Shown: positions 49,901 through 57,389, counted from the first letter of the stretch. The stretch: 64,000 nucleotides of DNA from Occallatibacter gabretensis (GCF_001449115.1 NZ_LAIJ01000012.1:248001-312000), one strand, 5' to 3'. A program made the numbers and translations. The notes: generated from the letters alone by a model not told the origin.

Positions 49901-50153
49901 GTTCTTCGGTTACTCCCTCTATGGCAATGCGACGCAAGGGCAAGCCGGCGAATTTCTGCCAGGCAGCAGTGTTAAAGGGTTGGGATGGGGGTAAGGAGGG
50001 GCTGACGGGCTGAACCGGCGTGCCCGTGGAAGCCTGGGCGCCGGCGTGCATAATAAGATGCCCAAACGCAAAAAGGCACACAACCAAAATACCGAAACCG
50101 CTCTTCTTACCTATTGGCACTCGAAGACTCGGCCTCAAAACTTCCCACCTCAC
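46917..50153 (-). CDS. BamA/TamA (Omp85) family outer-membrane protein
   Basis: The 1078-residue protein has a signal segment (about 15-42) and a long series of POTRA domains (about 65-690), recognisable by 'LRRIAIEGVTEERLSSLHLQLAQTVGEPLSPDKVSASLRLLYATGLF', 'GRITVEGAKGATI', 'VGTITVTGDTGISLDEFRKYSRLVPG' and 'VESVKVDGNHYFDAATLKELL'. The C-terminal barrel (about 700-1078) ends 'GHFNFFFSLGQTF', with 'LPERLYAGGATSLRGFSSNAAGP' giving the conserved RGF motif of Omp85 loop 6. Six or more POTRA units seem present, more than the five of E. coli BamA. It is probably BamA or a TamA homologue; the start (GTG) is uncertain. Confidence 0.9.
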   Translation of the reverse strand: MRWEVLRPSLRVPIGKKSGFGILVVCLFAFGHLIMHAGAQASTGTPVQPVSPSLPPSQPFNTAAWQKFAGLPLRRIAIEGVTEERLSSLHLQLAQTVGEPLSPDKVSASLRLLYATGLFDSIEAAAEREGGGVVLIFRGAARAFIGRITVEGAKGATINTQLERTGRLNPGTRYSEARMQQAIDQMRELLVSNGFYESSIKYTLTPNTAEQLVDIFVKVTPGPQARVGTITVTGDTGISLDEFRKYSRLVPGRAIDHDTVNRALEGVLKHYQKERRLEADVKLQSHEYVAHRVNYSFSATRGPIVNVHVEGVKLNDSHIKRLVPIYEEGSVDEDLLNEGGRRIRNYYQSQGYFDVKVDHTQQEPAQDLVLIDYNVQLGARRKVESVKVDGNHYFDAATLKELLNVHAANALDRQGAYSQSLVTADIAALSDTYKNNGFSKVSITPETGPQASTGAKDPVVQTGRPAGKIFAPLTVTYHITEGAQQRVGTVTLTGNDHVSSQTLTPLMNTVQGQLLSPRNLAGDRDVMLNQYLSQGFNDAHIDVEEVSDTPDADKVDVVFHIVEGSQTFVRKVLLTGLHYTRPSTVAKGVTIKAGDPLNQQALQETQKNLYNYALFNEVDTAIQNPNGGETEKTVLLQTVEARRWTLTYGAGFEAQTGTPQNNCAGLIAAGVECSANGHTGVSLRGLASITRNNLFGREQSASISGNYGTLEQRVDLIYQYPHLLGAKNFGLTFSGGYANSQAVTTYVASRLDAGLRLTQKFNGQGRGLFSRANIFVYEFDFRRVKVDENSIQVYPAAVAELSSAVRVGGPGFTWIRDTRDNPTDATRGSYTSFQEFISSAQSGAQAQFNRIDLSNSSYYTFDKGKIVFARNTRYGQERAFGNASGELLPLPERLYAGGATSLRGFSSNAAGPRDPQTGFPIGGAGALINSLELRLPPPTLPYFGNTLSFVLFHDMGNVFTNAGDIWASAIRVRQPDRDTCKILTQPNPGNPPLMPLPPGPSTSTGLQGACSFNYFSHTLGLGLRYHTPVGPVRFDFSYNLNPPIYPVDVNYSQTNPYENQHVGQAGHFNFFFSLGQTF

Positions 50154-50320
50154 CCGTTATCACAAAGCAATGATTAAAGATTTGTTTCACTTAACCCGGC
50201 GGCGCGCAGATTTAGCCACGGCTCGTCTGGCTGTGTGCCATCTCAGGCCACTGCCACCTATACTAACGAGGAACATATGTTCCGCACAGCCTTCCTGTAA
50301 ATTCGTTCAGAAGGATACGA

Positions 50321-50995
50321 ATGAAGCAAATCTATATTCCTATACAGCAACGTGCAGACGCGCCGGCCCAGTCCGTAGAGGGCAGCACAGTCCGCAAGGC
50401 GACTACACGCACGCCCGAACAATTGAGCGCGGAGGCAGAGGCCCTGACGAAGGCCCAGGCCGGGGATCCGCATGCCTTTGCCCAGATTTATGCGCTGCAC
50501 AAGCGGCGCATTTATTCGCTGTGCCTGCGCATGGTGAACAATGCCGCCGAGGCGGAAGACCTGACGCAGGAGGCTTTTCTTCAACTGCATCGTAAGATTG
50601 CCACCTTTCGCGGAGACTCGGCCTTTTCCACCTGGTTGCACAGATTGGCCATCAATGTGGTGTTGATGCACCTGCGCCGCAAAGGGCTGCAGGTCATCTC
50701 ACTGGACGAGGCAATGGAACCGTCTCCGGACGAGGGTCCGGGCCGGAGCTTTGGCGCGCCCGATCTGGCGCTGGCGGGATCGATTGACCGAATGGCGCTG
50801 GAACGCGCGATTGCGGACCTGCCGGCGGGTTATCGTTTAATCTTTGTGCTGCATGATATCGAGGGCTACGAGCATAACGAAATTGCAGCGATGCTCGATT
50901 GCTCGATTGGCAACAGCAAATCACAACTACACAAAGCGCGGCTGAAGCTGCGTGATGCGATGCGCGCCTACCCCCGCATGGAGGGACGGCGATGA
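50321..50995 (+). CDS. ECF-type RNA polymerase sigma factor
   Basis: The 224-residue protein starts with ATG after AAGGA. Region 2 is 'AEALTKAQAGDPHAFAQIYALHKRRIYSLCLRMVNNAAEAEDLTQEAFLQLHRKIATFRGDSAFSTWLHRLAINVVLMHLRR' and region 4 'LERAIADLPAGYRLIFVLHDIEGYEHNEIAAMLDCSIGNSKSQLHKARLKLRDAM'. An N-terminal extension of about 38 residues precedes region 2. It is followed, with four-base overlap, by a small zinc-finger protein and diverges from the BamA-like gene, so control of envelope genes is plausible. Confidence 0.94.
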   Translation: MKQIYIPIQQRADAPAQSVEGSTVRKATTRTPEQLSAEAEALTKAQAGDPHAFAQIYALHKRRIYSLCLRMVNNAAEAEDLTQEAFLQLHRKIATFRGDSAFSTWLHRLAINVVLMHLRRKGLQVISLDEAMEPSPDEGPGRSFGAPDLALAGSIDRMALERAIADLPAGYRLIFVLHDIEGYEHNEIAAMLDCSIGNSKSQLHKARLKLRDAMRAYPRMEGRR

Positions 50996-51294
50996 GTGAG
51001 TTCAAAGTGCCCGAGAAAATGACCTGTGAAGAGTTTCAGTCCCATTTGCCCGATTTAATCGCCACCGGCGAGGATATCTTCCAACACCCGCACATACTGG
51101 AGTGCGAGCTTTGCCGCAGCCTGCTTGCCGACCTGGAAGCGATTGCCGATGCGGCTCGGCAGCTTCTGGCGCCTGCGGAAGATCCGCCAGACACGGTTTG
51201 GGAGCAGATCCAGTCGAAGATCCAGGCCGAAGGTCCAGGAGTCCGTGAAGAAGAACCGCAAATTGAGACCGCAGATCCTGCCAAGCTGAAGTAG
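50992..51294 (+). CDS. Small soluble zinc-finger-type anti-sigma protein
   Basis: The 100-residue protein overlaps the sigma gene in an ATGA join. It has 'MTCEEFQSHLPDLIATGEDIFQHPHILECELCRSLLADLEAI', which fits the anti-sigma zinc-finger motif (H-x3-C-x2-C: HILECELC). No transmembrane segment is visible, so if it is an anti-sigma it is cytosolic, as in RsrA-type factors. The function is inferred from position and motif. Confidence 0.75.
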   Translation: MSEFKVPEKMTCEEFQSHLPDLIATGEDIFQHPHILECELCRSLLADLEAIADAARQLLAPAEDPPDTVWEQIQSKIQAEGPGVREEEPQIETADPAKLK

Positions 51295-51864
51295 ATTCGC
51301 GGGAGTTATCGTCTGCACGGCCGATTTTGAAGGCCGTCTTAGCGTTGGCGGATTTTCTTCCATGTAAAAGCGGCTGCAACGCAAGTGGCCCGAATCCTGA
51401 GGGGATTCGGGCCATTTCCTTCTCTGCTAATAATTATAAAAATGGCGGATTTATGAGAATATTGCGGAATAAATCTAGTATAAGATTTTTATAATCAGTT
51501 ATTTAGTAAATATTTCTAAAACTTGGCCGGAAGGTCTTTACAACTCTGCACATTGGGAGAGAACGGCCTGTTCCGGTCCGGCCGGTTCCGGCTTCGACTG
51601 GTTTCTCTCACGAATAAAGGGCCATTGTCGATAAGTCGTTGAAGCAGCCTGCCGCATCCAAGCCGGTATCTTGCGCGCCTTGAACCTGTTTCCCGGGCCA
51701 GCCAGCGGAAACTTAACGGAACGGGCAGGATGGCATGGACGTAACTGACTGAACAGAAGCCATATCGGGAAGTTCTGCCGGGTGGCAAGAAGCGTCGGTG
51801 GGAATTTGCAACTTTTGCCAAGCTGCGCTGTCTAATGTAGGGTAAGTTGATACGAGGACACTCA
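51295..51864. other. Intergenic region between the sigma/anti-sigma operon and lon
   Basis: The 570-bp gap starts with the terminator of the sigma operon (about 51385-51420). An AT-rich stretch (51425-51525) follows with TATAAGATTTTTATAA at 51479-51494, which resembles 41248-41264. A GC-rich segment with repeated TTCCGG (51570-51590) lies further on. The lon promoter is expected near the right end, but no CIRCE element or sure heat-shock promoter was recognised. No open frame was supported. Confidence 0.45.
51384..51414 (+). terminator. Terminator of the sigma/anti-sigma operon
   Basis: GTGGCCCGAATCC pairs with GGATTCGGGCCAT over 11-12 bp, followed by TTTCCTTCTCT. The stem closely resembles that at 41163-41199. 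Downstream position fits termination of the 50321-51294 operon. Confidence 0.7.
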
Positions 51865-54282
51865 ATGTCGAATGAGCCTGTTGTTTCCAGTACCCCCGTT
51901 GTCTCCGAAAGCGGCCTCAGGCGTATAGCCGTTCTGCCGGTGCGCGATACCGTTCTGTTTCCCCATGCCGTGCTGCCTCTGACGGTGGGCCGCGAAAGTT
52001 CAATCCAGCTGATTGAGTCCCTGGCCGAGGACCGCACCATTGCCGTCGTGGCCCAGGTGGACCCGCGGCAGGATGCGCCAGCCACGGCGGATATGCACAC
52101 GGTGGGCACGCTGGCGACGGTGCACAAGATTGTGAAAATGCCGAACCAGAGCCGCTTTGTGTTTACCGAGGGCGTGGACCGGGTTCGGGTGGTTCGGTAC
52201 GTGCAGACCGAGCCGTTCATGATCGCCGAGGTGGAGCCGCTGGAGGCTGAGGGAACGGAAACCGGCGAGAGTCTGGAGGCACAGGCCCGTGTGGTGGTGA
52301 GCCAGTTCCAGCAGATCGTCACCGAATCCGCGACATTGAGCGACGAGTTGCGGACGATTGCCGCCAATATTGAGGATGCAGGGCGTCTGGTGGACTTTGT
52401 GGCCTCTTCGCTGCCATTTTTGACCACGGACGACAAGCAGAAGCTACTGGAGACGCCGGGAGTGTCGGCGCGGCTGGAGCTGGTTAATACGCACCTGGCT
52501 AAGGAAATCGAGGTTCAGCAGCTTCGCAACAAGATTCAGAACGAAGTGCAGGACCAGGTCCAGCAATCACAGCGCGACTACTACCTGCGCGAGCAGATGA
52601 AGGCGATCCAGAAGGAGCTTGGCGAGCAGGACGAGGGCCAGCGCGAGATTGACGAGCTGCGCAAGAAGATTGACGACGCCAACATGCCGGAGGACGTAAA
52701 GAAAGAGGCTCTGAAGGAGCTGGCGCGTCTGGGCCGGATGTCTCCAATGGCGGCGGATTACTCACTGACACGGAACTACATTGAGTGGCTGGCGCTGTTG
52801 CCGTGGGCGAAGAGCTCCGGTGTGAAGATTGACATTGCCAAGGCGAAAGAGACCTTGGACGAGGATCACTACGAGCTGAAGAAGGTAAAGGACAGAATTC
52901 TGGATTACCTGTCGGTGCTGGAGCTGAAGCCCGACATGAAGGGACCGATTCTGTGCTTCGTAGGGCCTCCGGGCGTTGGCAAGACTTCGCTGGGCCGGTC
53001 GATCGCGCGTGCACTGGGACGCAAGTTCCAGAGGGTAGCGCTGGGCGGCATGCATGATGAGGCGGAGATTCGCGGACACAGGCGCACGTACATTGGCGCA
53101 CTGCCTGGCCAGATTATCCAGAGCATCCGCAGGGCGGAGACCAACGATCCGGTGATCATGCTGGACGAGATCGACAAGCTTGGGCGGGATTTCCGCGGCG
53201 ATCCGGCGTCTGCGCTGCTTGAGACGCTGGACCCGGAGCAGAACAACACCTTCCGGGATAACTACCTGGATGTGCCGTTCGATCTCTCGAAGGTACTGTT
53301 CATCTGCACGGCGAACATGCTGGACACGGTTCCGGCGCCGTTGCTGGACCGCATGGAGATTATTCCGCTGCAGGGTTATAGCGAAGAGGAAAAGCTGCAT
53401 ATCGCTAACCGCTATCTGATTCCGCGGCAGATCAAGGCCAACGGCATCACCGAGGAGCAGATTGAGTTTCCTGAAGCGGCAACGCGGCATCTGATCCGGC
53501 ATTACACGCGCGAGGCGGGTGTAAGAAAGCTGGAGCAGGTGATTGGGACGGTTTGCCGTAAGGAAGCCCGGCGCGTGGTAGAGGGCCAGACGGAAAAGCT
53601 GATCGTCACGAAGGAGATCCTGAAAGATTTTCTGGGCAATATCATGGTGCGCGTGGATACCGAAATTGCGGATCGCGTGAACCGGCCCGGCGTGGCAGTT
53701 GGTTTGGCGTGGACTCCGGCAGGCGGCGACATTCTCTTCATTGAGGCGAACAAGATGAAGGGCAAGGGCGGCTTTGCCATCACGGGCCAGATTGGCGAAG
53801 TGATGCAGGAGTCAATGCAGGCCGCGCTGACGTGGGTGCGATCGAATGCCGAACGGCTGGGCCTGGAGGAGGATTTCACTAGGGAGGTCGATCTGCATAT
53901 TCACGTACCGGCGGGCGCGATTCCAAAGGACGGGCCGAGCGCTGGCGTGACCATGGCGACGGTGCTGGTGAGCCTGCTGACCGGGACGAAGGTGCTGCCG
54001 CTGACCGCGATGACGGGCGAGATTACCCTGAGCGGAAATGTGCTTCCGGTGGGCGGAATCAAGGAAAAGTTCCTGGCAGCGCGGAGAGCTGGAGTGAAGA
54101 CCGTGATTCTGCCGGCAGAGAACCGTCAGGACGTGGAAGAGGATCTGACGCAGGAGCAGATTGCCGGCGTGGAAATTCACTACGCCAAGCACATTGAAGA
54201 CGTGCTGGCTGTGGCGTTGCCGCAGTTCAAACCGCAGCCGGTGGCCGTGCTTCCGGTGGCGGAGACGTCCGTCGCCGCATAA
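51865..54282 (+). CDS. lon: ATP-dependent protease Lon
   Basis: The 805-residue serine protease degrades misfolded and regulatory proteins. The N-terminal substrate domain begins 'RRIAVLPVRDTVLFPHAVLPLTVGRESSIQL'. The AAA+ motifs are GPPGVGKTSLGRSIARALGR (Walker A) and VIMLDEIDKLG (Walker B). The protease domain has the catalytic Ser in PKDGPSAGVTMA and Lys in 'GGIKEKFLAARRAG'. The ATG at 51865 is preferred, with GAGGACACTC upstream, over a TTG six codons earlier. Confidence 0.98.
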   Translation: MSNEPVVSSTPVVSESGLRRIAVLPVRDTVLFPHAVLPLTVGRESSIQLIESLAEDRTIAVVAQVDPRQDAPATADMHTVGTLATVHKIVKMPNQSRFVFTEGVDRVRVVRYVQTEPFMIAEVEPLEAEGTETGESLEAQARVVVSQFQQIVTESATLSDELRTIAANIEDAGRLVDFVASSLPFLTTDDKQKLLETPGVSARLELVNTHLAKEIEVQQLRNKIQNEVQDQVQQSQRDYYLREQMKAIQKELGEQDEGQREIDELRKKIDDANMPEDVKKEALKELARLGRMSPMAADYSLTRNYIEWLALLPWAKSSGVKIDIAKAKETLDEDHYELKKVKDRILDYLSVLELKPDMKGPILCFVGPPGVGKTSLGRSIARALGRKFQRVALGGMHDEAEIRGHRRTYIGALPGQIIQSIRRAETNDPVIMLDEIDKLGRDFRGDPASALLETLDPEQNNTFRDNYLDVPFDLSKVLFICTANMLDTVPAPLLDRMEIIPLQGYSEEEKLHIANRYLIPRQIKANGITEEQIEFPEAATRHLIRHYTREAGVRKLEQVIGTVCRKEARRVVEGQTEKLIVTKEILKDFLGNIMVRVDTEIADRVNRPGVAVGLAWTPAGGDILFIEANKMKGKGGFAITGQIGEVMQESMQAALTWVRSNAERLGLEEDFTREVDLHIHVPAGAIPKDGPSAGVTMATVLVSLLTGTKVLPLTAMTGEITLSGNVLPVGGIKEKFLAARRAGVKTVILPAENRQDVEEDLTQEQIAGVEIHYAKHIEDVLAVALPQFKPQPVAVLPVAETSVAA

Positions 54283-54286
54283 GAAG

Positions 54287-54313
54287 CAGTACACAGGTGA
54301 CAGTGAACAGATG
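54287..54313 (+). repeat. 7-bp-period micro-array just downstream of lon
   Basis: AGTACAC, AGGTGAC, AGTGAAC, AGATGGG occur in register at 7-bp spacing immediately after the lon stop. The third unit, AGTGAAC, is the same as one in the ilvN end array. It runs directly into the lon terminator. Confidence 0.65.
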
Positions 54314-54345
54314 GGCCGGCAGAGATGCCGGCCTTTTCTTTTGCT
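54314..54345 (+). terminator. Intrinsic terminator of lon
   Basis: GGCCGGCA pairs with TGCCGGCC across a GAGA loop (54314-54333), followed by TTTTCTTTTGCTTG. It ends the lon transcript before the moaD-moaE gene. Confidence 0.9.
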
Positions 54346-54386
54346 TGTGAGCTGCGTCCAAGACGTGTAGAAGTATTCTGAAAACA

Positions 54387-55157
54387 ATGCAAATCAAGGT
54401 ACAGGCGTTTGGGGTGTTGAAGGTGCGGCTGGGCGAGGGCGCGACTTCGGTGGAGTTGCCGGAGGGTGCGACGGTGGCAGACTTGCTCGCCCAAATGGAG
54501 AACAGCACGGAGAGCATGCGCGGAATTGCGGTAAGCGTGAACGCGGAGTATGCGCGGGCGAGCGATGTGTTACGCGAAGGCGATGAGGTGGGGTTGTTGC
54601 CGCCGGTGAGTGGGGGACGCGGCCCTGAGGAACCGGCCGCAGGTCCTACGGCGGCGGAACTCGACGAGAATGGCGTTGTGGCGCTGGCCTGGTCCGCTGT
54701 GAGAGGGCGCGCGCCGGTGGTCTCTGTGGGATTGCAGAGAGAGCCGATTGCTGCGGAGGGGCTGATTCGTCAGGCAAAGGACGCGGAAGACGGCGCGGTG
54801 GTGGTCTTTGACGGGATTGTGCGGAACAACTCTCGCGGGCGGCGGACGCTGTATCTCGAATACGAGGCCTACGAAGAGATGGCGCTGGCGAAGCTGGATG
54901 GTCTGGGGCACGAGGCGCGGGAGCGGTTCGGCGTGCGGTTTGTGGGAATGGTGCACAGGCTGGGAAGGTTGGAAATTGGCGAGACGAGTGTGCTGATTGT
55001 TGTGTCGAGCGCGCACCGGGCGCAGGCGTATGAGGCTTCGCGATGGCTGATTGACACGCTGAAGACGACGGTGCCGGTGTGGAAGAAGGAGATCTTTGAG
55101 GACGGTACGGTGTGGGCCGATGGTGAGCCATTTCCAGAGGGAGTGGGGATTGCGTAA
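54387..55157 (+). CDS. moaX: MoaD-MoaE fusion: molybdopterin synthase
   Basis: Residues 1-77 are the small subunit MoaD ('QIKVQAFGVLKVRLGEGATSVELPEGATVADLLAQM' to LLPPVSGG). After a short linker, residues 115-256 are the large subunit MoaE ('AIVREPLI'-type opening REPIAAEGLIRQA, 'GAVVVFDGIVRNNSRGRRTLYLEYEAY', 'VHRLGRLEIGETSVLIVVSSAHRAQAYEASRWLIDTLKTTVPVWKKEIF'). Together they insert two sulfurs into precursor Z. MoaD works through a free C-terminal Gly-Gly; here GG (76-77) is followed by RGPEEP, so cleavage is expected, as reported for mycobacterial MoaX. The symbol is by analogy. Confidence 0.9.
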   Translation: MQIKVQAFGVLKVRLGEGATSVELPEGATVADLLAQMENSTESMRGIAVSVNAEYARASDVLREGDEVGLLPPVSGGRGPEEPAAGPTAAELDENGVVALAWSAVRGRAPVVSVGLQREPIAAEGLIRQAKDAEDGAVVVFDGIVRNNSRGRRTLYLEYEAYEEMALAKLDGLGHEARERFGVRFVGMVHRLGRLEIGETSVLIVVSSAHRAQAYEASRWLIDTLKTTVPVWKKEIFEDGTVWADGEPFPEGVGIA

Positions 55158-56082
55158 GTTTTTTCTGTTAGCGGGGATGATGTGCGTGGCAGCTGTGCCG
55201 GGGATGGCGCAGAATCAGCAGCCGGAGCTGCGGATTGATACAAAGCTGGTGACGGTGTACACGAATGTGACGGATAAGACCGGCGCGATTGTGGGTGGGC
55301 TTACGAAGGCTGACTTCAAGGTTTCTGAAGATGGCAGGCCGCAGGAGATTGGGGTTTTTGAGCGCCAAAGCCAGCAGCCCCTGGCGATGACGCTGGCGAT
55401 TGATACGAGCGGCAGCACCTTTAAGGACAGAGCGTTGGAGCAGGAGGCTTCAAAGCGGTTTATTCATGCGCTGCTGAGGCAGCAGGACCAGATGAGCCTG
55501 ATGGAGTTTGGAACGGATGTAAGGCTGCTTACGAGCTTCACGAACAAGATGCAGGAACTGGATCGTGCGCTGGGGAGTCTGCGCGGGAGCGATGCAACGG
55601 CGCTCTATGACGCGATTTATCTGGGTTCGCAGGGGCTGGCGCGCAAGGATGGGCGCAAGGTGCTGGTGCTGGTGAGCGATGGCGGCGACACGGCGAAGAG
55701 CACGACGTATGACCAGGCGCTGGAGCAGGCGCTGCGGGCCGAGGTGATGATTTATTCCATCATTGACGTGCCGATTGAGGCGAGCGCGGGACGCGACCTG
55801 GGCGGCGAGCATGCGCTGATTACGCTGGCGGAGCAGACGGGCGGCAAGAGCTTTTATGCGAACTCGGGTGGACTGGACAAAGCGTTCCAGCAGGTGAGCG
55901 ACGACCTGAGGACGCAGTATGTGATCGGGTATTACCCGAAGAATCAGGAGCCGGGAAGGACGTTTCACCGGATTGCGGTGACGGTGCCGCGGGCAGGTCA
56001 GGATGCGTCGGGTCAGGATCAGTTCAATATCCGGTACAGGACGGGATATTATGCGGATTCGCAGGTGAGGAAGAGGGAGTAA
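55150..56082 (+). CDS. Secreted VWFA-related domain protein (acidobacterial type)
   Basis: The TTG at 55150 is chosen because GGGAGTGGGG lies just upstream and it yields a clean signal peptide 'MRKFFLLAGMMCVAAVPGMAQ'; this overlaps moaE by eight bases. The 310-residue protein has 'LRIDTKLVTVYTNVTDKTGAIVGGLTKADFKVSEDGRPQEIGVFE', then the VWA core with MIDAS motif AIDTSGST, 'DATALYDAIYLG' and 'VLVLVSDGGDTAKS', ending 'TQYVIGYYPKNQEPGRTFHRIAVTV..GQDQFNIRYRTGYY'. This matches the VWFA-related proteins highly expanded in Acidobacteria. The function is unknown. Confidence 0.9.
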   Translation: MRKFFLLAGMMCVAAVPGMAQNQQPELRIDTKLVTVYTNVTDKTGAIVGGLTKADFKVSEDGRPQEIGVFERQSQQPLAMTLAIDTSGSTFKDRALEQEASKRFIHALLRQQDQMSLMEFGTDVRLLTSFTNKMQELDRALGSLRGSDATALYDAIYLGSQGLARKDGRKVLVLVSDGGDTAKSTTYDQALEQALRAEVMIYSIIDVPIEASAGRDLGGEHALITLAEQTGGKSFYANSGGLDKAFQQVSDDLRTQYVIGYYPKNQEPGRTFHRIAVTVPRAGQDASGQDQFNIRYRTGYYADSQVRKRE

Positions 56083-56093
56083 TTTTCTTGTCT

Positions 56094-56127
56094 CTTATCC
56101 CTGTTTCCTTATCCCTGTTTTTTGCAT
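56094..56127. repeat. 7-bp-period micro-array (ATCCCTG/TTTCCTT)
   Basis: ATCCCTG occurs at 14-bp spacing (about 56098 and 56112) with TTTCCTT and TTTTTTG in the alternate heptads. It follows the stop codon of the VWFA-related gene by a few bases. On the minus strand the unit is CAGGGAT, similar in flavour to the AGGGACG array at 36321. Confidence 0.6.
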
Positions 56128-56140
56128 CTAAGCTGGTTAT

Positions 56141-56425
56141 ATGACCCCTTCACCTATATCTCGTAGACGTTCGAAGAACCCTCCACCGGGTGAGACCGGG
56201 CAGGAGGCGCTGTACCTGCGTTCGCTGAGTGAGCGCAAGGTGCCTGTCGCCGTGAAGCTTAGAGATGGCGACATAGTAAAAGGCTGGATAGAGTACTTTG
56301 ACGACGGAATGTTGCGGCTGACCCGCGAAGGCAAGCCGAATCTATTTATTTATAAGAATCAAATCCGTTCGATCAGCGAGGCGGGACGGCACCGTGCGCA
56401 TGGCGACGGCGTTCGTATTTCATAA
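56141..56425 (+). CDS. Hfq-like Sm-fold RNA-binding protein
   Basis: The 94-residue protein has a basic, proline-rich N-terminus (about 1-20) and then 'QEALYLRSLSERKVPVAVKLRDGDIVKGWIEYFDDGMLRLTREG', which matches the Hfq Sm1 motif (FLNxLRKxxxxVxVxLxxGxxLxGxIxxFDxFxVxL). It continues 'KPNLFIYKNQIRSI', the Sm2 motif, with YKN in place of the usual YKH. The C-terminal tail is basic. An RNA chaperone role is therefore likely but the missing KH histidine at the proximal RNA site is notable. A better-matched Hfq could exist elsewhere in the genome. Confidence 0.75.
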   Translation: MTPSPISRRRSKNPPPGETGQEALYLRSLSERKVPVAVKLRDGDIVKGWIEYFDDGMLRLTREGKPNLFIYKNQIRSISEAGRHRAHGDGVRIS

Positions 56426-56464
56426 CGGATAACAGCGTGCGGGATTGATCTCTACAATAGGATC

Positions 56465-57331
56465 ATGAGCTCTGATTTCGTCTTTATTCCTAAAGCTGAA
56501 GTAATTGCGCGCGAGGCGGGTGCGCGGCTGCGCGAGTTTTACGCGACAGGCGTGACCACCGAGTACAAGGGCGCGGCTGACCTGGTGACGGTGGCGGACC
56601 GCACGGTGGAGAAGCTTGTGCTGGAGCGGCTGAGTGCGGCTTTTCCTGAGCATGGCATCTACGGCGAAGAGGGAACGCGCGAGCGGCTGGACGGCGAGTA
56701 TCGCTGGTACGTGGACCCGCTGGATGGGACGACGAATTTTGCGCATTCCGTACCGCATTTTTGTATCTCATTAGGGCTGGAGCACAGGCCAGCCGGATTA
56801 GCCGAGGGCGAGGATGGCGCGCTGGTGGCTGGGGTGATCTACGACCCGATGCGCGATGAGATGTATGTGACTGAACTGGGCAAGGGTGCGTGGCTGAATG
56901 GCAAGCAGATTCATGCGTCGGAGACGAAGACACTGGAAGAATCGCTGATCGCGACCGGGTTCCCGAGCCAGAAGCGGCATAAGAGCCCGAATATTCACTT
57001 CTACCATGAGTTCACTTTGCGATCGCATGGCGTTCGACGCTTGGGTTCGGCGGCGTTGGATCTGGCATATGTGGCAGCGGGGCGGTATGAGGCGTTCTGG
57101 GAGTTCAATCTGAATCCGTGGGATGTGGCTGCGGGGATTCTGCTGGTGGAAGAGGCCGGCGGGTCAGTCACGGATTTTTCTGGGAATAAAGTGAAGCTCG
57201 ACAGCAAGGAAGTGCTGGCAACGAATGGGAAGATTCAGGCGGAGTTGGTGGGGCTGTTTGAGGATATGTTTGCGGGGCGGGATTTTGGGACGATTGTCAG
57301 CCCAGTTAATTATGTGAGAAGCAAAAAATAG
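56465..57331 (+). CDS. suhB: Inositol monophosphatase family protein
   Basis: The 288-residue Mg-dependent phosphatase has the metal-binding motifs 'GEEGTRE' (Glu), YVDPLDGTTNFAHSVPHFC and 'NPWDVAAGILLVEEAGGSVTDF'. 'DLVTVADRTVEKLVLERL' is typical of the family. Members hydrolyse inositol phosphates, NADP phosphate or fructose-1,6-bisphosphate; SuhB in E. coli also aids rRNA transcription. The specific substrate is not decided by the sequence. Confidence 0.9.
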   Translation: MSSDFVFIPKAEVIAREAGARLREFYATGVTTEYKGAADLVTVADRTVEKLVLERLSAAFPEHGIYGEEGTRERLDGEYRWYVDPLDGTTNFAHSVPHFCISLGLEHRPAGLAEGEDGALVAGVIYDPMRDEMYVTELGKGAWLNGKQIHASETKTLEESLIATGFPSQKRHKSPNIHFYHEFTLRSHGVRRLGSAALDLAYVAAGRYEAFWEFNLNPWDVAAGILLVEEAGGSVTDFSGNKVKLDSKEVLATNGKIQAELVGLFEDMFAGRDFGTIVSPVNYVRSKK

Positions 57332-57349
57332 GGACTGAGAGACTATTGG

Positions 57350-57381
57350 AGGCCGCGCGATGCGCGGCCTGTTTTGTTTTT
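57350..57381. terminator. Terminator between suhB and the Ycf48-like gene
   Basis: AGGCCGCGC pairs perfectly with GCGCGGCCT across GAT, followed by GTTTTGTTTTT. It lies between convergent genes and could act on both. Confidence 0.85.
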
Positions 57382-57389
57382 GGAGAACG

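Noticed and set aside
52762..53502. 246-residue frame antisense to lon
   Set aside because: Entirely inside the AAA+ region of lon, where codon bias leaves the opposite strand open.
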